A stretch of DNA of 64,000 nt from Candidatus Methanomethylophilus sp. UBA78 (GTDB taxonomy: Archaea > Thermoplasmatota > Thermoplasmata > Methanomassiliicoccales > Methanomethylophilaceae), in assembly GCA_002503545.1 (NCBI GenBank), contig DARY01000027.1:2405-66404 (forward strand), in the 5' to 3' direction. Positions 61,067 to 64,000 of the stretch are shown in pieces. A model generated the notes under the pieces. That model was given only the letters and a program-made list of their open reading frames with translations. It had not been told where the DNA came from and made no database searches. Made by a program: the position numbers and the translations under genes. Position 1 is the first letter of the stretch, and every line of letters starts with the position of its first letter.

Positions 61067-62074
61067 TCACTCCCCCCTCAGCATTCTGGCCGCATCCTTC
61101 GCGAAGTAGGTTATGATCATGTCCGCCCCGGCCCTCTTTATGCCGACGAGGGACTCCATCATTATCCTCCCCTCGTCGATCCATCCGTTCGCCGCGGCCG
61201 CCTTGATCATGGCGTACTCGCCGGAGACCTGGTAGGCGCACAGGGGCACGGGGAAGGCGTCGGCCGTCTCCCTGATGATGTCGAGGTAGGGGCCCGCCGG
61301 TTTGACCATGACGATGTCCGCGCCCTCGTCGAGGTCCGTGGCGGTCTCCCTCAGGGCCTCGCGCCTGTTGGCCGGGTCCATCTGGTAGGTGGCCCGGTCC
61401 TTCCTCGCCCCGCATCCGCAGGCGGGGGCGGAGCAGGCGATGTCCCTGAACGGCCCGTAGTAGGCGCTCTGGTACTTGGCGGAGTAGGCCATGATGGGAA
61501 CGTCATCGAAGCCCTCGGCGTCGAGGGCGGTCCTTATCGCGTCGATCTGCCCGTCCATCATCCCGCTGGGCGCGACGATGTCGGCCCCCGCCCTGGCCTG
61601 GGAGACCGCGATCCTGCCGTAGAGCTCGATGGTCGCGTCGTTATCCACGTCGCCGTCCTCCCTCAGCACCCCGCAGTGCCCGTGGTCGGTGTACTCGCAC
61701 ATGCACAGGTCGGTTATGACGAGGAGCTCCCTGCCGTCCAGGGCCCCCTTGAGCCCCCTCGTCGCCTGCTGGACGACGCCGTCGTCGGAGTAGGCGTCGG
61801 AGCCGACCGCGTCCTTTTTCTTCGGGACCCCGAAGACGATGACGGAGGAGACCCCGCTCCCCAGGATGTCGTCCACTATGGAGCCGTAGCCGGAGAGCGG
61901 ATAGGTGGGGACGCCGGGCATGGAGCCGGTGTACTTCACCTCGTCGATGTTGGCATCGAAGAACACGGGGAGTATGAGGTCCGAGGGGTCCAGATGGGTC
62001 TCGCGTACCAGCGACCTCATGCCAGGTGTCTGTCTAAGTCTTCTCCCTCTGTTTATAGGAAACATATCATTCAC
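61067..62074 (-). CDS. hemB: Delta-aminolevulinic acid dehydratase (porphobilinogen synthase)
   Basis: 335 residues. The zinc site is DLCMCEYTDHGHCGV, the two Schiff-base lysines lie in AYSAKYQSAYYGPFR and VMVKPAGPYLD. It condenses two 5-aminolevulinates into porphobilinogen. The start overlaps the hemA stop by 4 bp. Confidence 0.96.
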   Translation of the reverse strand: MNDMFPINRGRRLRQTPGMRSLVRETHLDPSDLILPVFFDANIDEVKYTGSMPGVPTYPLSGYGSIVDDILGSGVSSVIVFGVPKKKDAVGSDAYSDDGVVQQATRGLKGALDGRELLVITDLCMCEYTDHGHCGVLREDGDVDNDATIELYGRIAVSQARAGADIVAPSGMMDGQIDAIRTALDAEGFDDVPIMAYSAKYQSAYYGPFRDIACSAPACGCGARKDRATYQMDPANRREALRETATDLDEGADIVMVKPAGPYLDIIRETADAFPVPLCAYQVSGEYAMIKAAAANGWIDEGRIMMESLVGIKRAGADMIITYFAKDAARMLRGE

Positions 62075-63336
62075 TCCTTCTCGTTACATTGCTCTCCGTT
62101 CAGTCCGAACAGCCTCGTCGCCGCCTCCACGATGTCGGAATCACCGTCGAGGGCGGCCCTGCGGAGGTTCTTTATGAACTCCGCGCTTATCATCTTGACT
62201 ATCGCATGCGACATGTCGTCTATGACCTTCGAGGGGTCGTCCCCGTTGCCCAGATGGGACTTGGCCAGGGCCGCCTCGTCGTTCCTTATCCTCTCGCACA
62301 TGATGCTGAACTCGCGGATGGTGACGTTGGCCTCCCGGACCTTGCGCTCGTCCTCGATCTTCTGCATCTCCTGCTTTATGATGGCCTCGGCCGCGCTGAT
62401 CTCCTTCTTCCTCTTGGCCACGTTCTCCGCGGCTATCGCATCGAGGGAGGCCATGGTGTGGAGCCTCACGTTGGGGACCTCGGTGACGTCCTTCGAGATG
62501 TTGGTGGGGACGGACACGTCGATCATCAGGAGGGGCCTGTCCGGCCTGCCGGCCATGGCCCTCGCCACATTCTCCTTCGAGACGACGTCGTGCTTGGCGG
62601 AGGTGGCCACGAGTACGAGGTCGCTCCTGGCCATCATGCCCTCCAGACGGTCGAGGGTGACGGCGGTCCCGCCCAGCTCCCTGGCCAGCTCCTGGGCCCT
62701 CTCGAAGGTCCTGTTGGACACGAATACGGTCTCGGGGCCCTTGCCGACGAGGTTCTTGGCGATCACCCCCGCCATGTCGCCCGCACCGATGATGGCTATG
62801 TTCTTGCCGTCCAGGGACCCGATCTCCTTCTCGGCGAGCTCGATGGCGGCGTACCCGACGGAGACGGCGCCCTTGTTTAGGTCGGTCTCCGTCCTGACCC
62901 TCTTCCCGACCACGATGGCGTTGTTAAAGAGGGCGTAGAGGGATTTGCCGACATGCCCCTCCTCGCGCGCCTTCATGAAGGCGTCGCGGGTCTGATGCTG
63001 TATCTGGTCCTCGCCCACGATGAGGGAGTCGATGCCGCAGACCACGGTGAAGAGGTGCTTGATGCATTCGTCGTCCTGCAGGATGTACCAGAACTCCCTG
63101 TCCGAGTAGCGGATGGTCTTCTTCACGGTGCTCTCCATGAGCAGGCGCACGCTGTGGTTGTCGTCGGTGGCCACGTAGGCCTCCAGACGGTTGCAGGTGC
63201 GTATGATGACGTACTCGTTGACGTGTTTGGATCCGGCCAGCGCCTTCCCTACGGATTCCTCGATGCCGGGGATTATGTCATTGAGGCATTCCATGCCTCC
63301 GGCCGACGAATGGGTTATGTGCAAACTTACCAACAT
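62071..63336 (-). CDS. hemA: Glutamyl-tRNA reductase
   Basis: 421 residues from MLVSLHITHSSA. The catalytic cysteine is in IRTCNRLEAY, the family signature GIDSLIVGEDQIQHQ is present, the NADPH loop is AIIGAGDMAG, and a C-terminal dimerisation helix ends the protein. It reduces Glu-tRNA to glutamate-1-semialdehyde. It is the first gene of the six-gene tetrapyrrole operon; a longer start upstream would add nine unconserved residues. Confidence 0.95.
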   Translation of the reverse strand: MLVSLHITHSSAGGMECLNDIIPGIEESVGKALAGSKHVNEYVIIRTCNRLEAYVATDDNHSVRLLMESTVKKTIRYSDREFWYILQDDECIKHLFTVVCGIDSLIVGEDQIQHQTRDAFMKAREEGHVGKSLYALFNNAIVVGKRVRTETDLNKGAVSVGYAAIELAEKEIGSLDGKNIAIIGAGDMAGVIAKNLVGKGPETVFVSNRTFERAQELARELGGTAVTLDRLEGMMARSDLVLVATSAKHDVVSKENVARAMAGRPDRPLLMIDVSVPTNISKDVTEVPNVRLHTMASLDAIAAENVAKRKKEISAAEAIIKQEMQKIEDERKVREANVTIREFSIMCERIRNDEAALAKSHLGNGDDPSKVIDDMSHAIVKMISAEFIKNLRRAALDGDSDIVEAATRLFGLNGEQCNEKE

Positions 63337-63634
63337 GAGGGGCCCCACATACCGGACAATCATCCAGTGTTACGATTATGTTCTTACAGTATTATGCCGG
63401 CCTATATATCCTGTTCGTCTGCCGGGGGCCCCCGGTCCGGGGGGCATCCGGACCCCCCGCCGCGCCGGGCAGATGGAATCATCATCCAATTTCCAATGTG
63501 CCAGATTTACAGAACCCTCGTTCCCGGAGCGTTCTCTCCGTACGGCATTGCGTATTGCCGGGGGTCGGACCGCGTGTCTCGGCGGTCCCCGGGGGATGCA
63601 ATCAATTTAATACTTCGCGACCGTCAGTGGTTCC
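63337..63634. other. Divergent intergenic region between hemA and hisS
   Basis: About 298 bp. Near 63422-63467 a GC-rich segment can fold (for example GGTCCGG with CCGGACC, and GGGGGG with CCCCCC), but no gene is supported. AT-rich boxes near 63395-63410 (tatatatcctg) and 63601-63612 (atcaatttaatac) are likely promoters for hemA and hisS respectively. Confidence 0.4.
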
Positions 63635-64000
63635 ATGATACAGTGTCCCCGCGGAACGAGGGATTTTCTGCCCGACGAGCTTGAGAAGAGAAGGTCATAC
63701 GAGGGTATCCTCAGAGGGGTGGCCCACAGGTTCGGATTCAGGGAGATCGAGACCCCCATCTTCGAGGACGCGGAGCTCTTCATCCTGAGGTCCGGCCCCG
63801 GGGTCCTGAAGGAGCTCTACAACTTCAAGGACAAGGGGGACAGGGACATCGCCCTGCGCCCGGAGATGACGGCCCCCGTGATAAGGGCGTTCGTCAACGG
63901 CATGGGCAGCTACCCCAAGCCGATCAAGGTATTCTACTTCGGCCAGTGCTTCAGGTACGAGAGGCCCCAGGCGGGCAGGTACAGGGAGTTCTTCCAGTTC
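63635..64000 (+). CDS. hisS: Histidyl-tRNA synthetase (partial, C-terminus outside window)
   Basis: The first 122 residues are visible. MIQCPRGTRDFLPDEL is the HisRS N-terminus with the GTRD element, and class II motif 2 follows as CFRYERPQAGRYREFFQF with the ATP-binding Arg; LRPEMTAPVIRAFVNG precedes it. It charges tRNA-His. The gene runs off the right edge. Confidence 0.93.
   Translation, partial: MIQCPRGTRDFLPDELEKRRSYEGILRGVAHRFGFREIETPIFEDAELFILRSGPGVLKELYNFKDKGDRDIALRPEMTAPVIRAFVNGMGSYPKPIKVFYFGQCFRYERPQAGRYREFFQF

Noticed and set aside
1..64000. CRISPR arrays, rRNA genes or insertion sequences
   Set aside because: No regularly spaced repeats, rRNA-like sequence or transposase was seen; the only tandem repeats lie inside a coding gene.

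Overview
This window is a GC-rich archaeal chromosome segment. Class I lysyl-tRNA synthetase, both subunits of topoisomerase VI, Sec61-beta and a DRG/Obg GTPase with a strong Shine-Dalgarno are archaeal. A complete cfb set for coenzyme F430, the nickel cofactor of methyl-coenzyme M reductase, makes the organism a methanogen (or close relative). The gene style (many Sel1-repeat proteins, a DUF4143 ATPase, zinc-ribbon membrane proteins) is what I would expect from Methanomassiliicoccales, but that order-level placement is inference and I do not name a species.

Layout. 1-2009 (minus): ACT-domain protein, homoserine dehydrogenase and a truncated citramalate synthase. 2164-3148: universal stress protein and a zinc-ribbon membrane protein. 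3259-9270 (plus): F430 operon cfbC-cfbA1-cfbA2-cfbE-cfbD-cfbB, with a convergent precorrin-2 dehydrogenase that makes its sirohydrochlorin substrate. 10208-15474: HD hydrolase, tRNA-Glu(CTC), a membrane protein and four tandem Sel1-repeat genes. 15592-22587: an AT-rich island on the minus strand, clearly foreign in composition, with a radical SAM protein, a PLD-nuclease/DEAH-helicase fusion, a 48-residue mini-protein, a DndD-like coiled-coil ATPase and an unrecognised 189-residue protein. This looks like a defence or DNA-processing system and is the best candidate here for something undescribed. 22738-26991: small accessory genes, tRNA-Ser(GGA), a nucleotidyltransferase antitoxin with a decayed HEPN partner, and a DUF4143 ATPase with an apparently broken N-terminus.

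27006-31254 (minus): an iron/siderophore- or corrinoid-type ABC importer followed by a methyltransferase. 31363-36271: an unrecognised 539-residue protein, an orphan PemK/MazF toxin, a fifth Sel1 gene, and a nitrilase-family amidohydrolase divergent from NAD synthetase. 36366-41867 (plus): cobalamin operon cbiD-cbiG-cbiJET (triple fusion)-cbiA; cbiA has no stop codon where it should end. 41868-43166: ZIP metal transporter and NikR-like regulator, divergent around a perfect 9-bp inverted repeat. 43259-46618: acidic repeat protein, cation/proton antiporter, Sec61-beta. 46721-51495: lysS and the top6A/top6B pair. 51540-56209: membrane proteins of unknown function and a bacterial-type Fpg glycosylase. 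56296-57408: GTPase. 57409-63336 (minus): hemA-hemB-hemL-hemC-cobA-hemD, the full path from glutamyl-tRNA to precorrin-2. 63635 onward: start of hisS.

How it fits together: the hem operon supplies uroporphyrinogen III and precorrin-2, the CysG-type dehydrogenase makes sirohydrochlorin, and the cfb operon turns this into F430 while the cbi operon contributes to the cobamide branch. The NikR/ZIP pair and the ABC importer probably handle the metals these cofactors need. No CRISPR array, rRNA, insertion sequence or integrase was seen.
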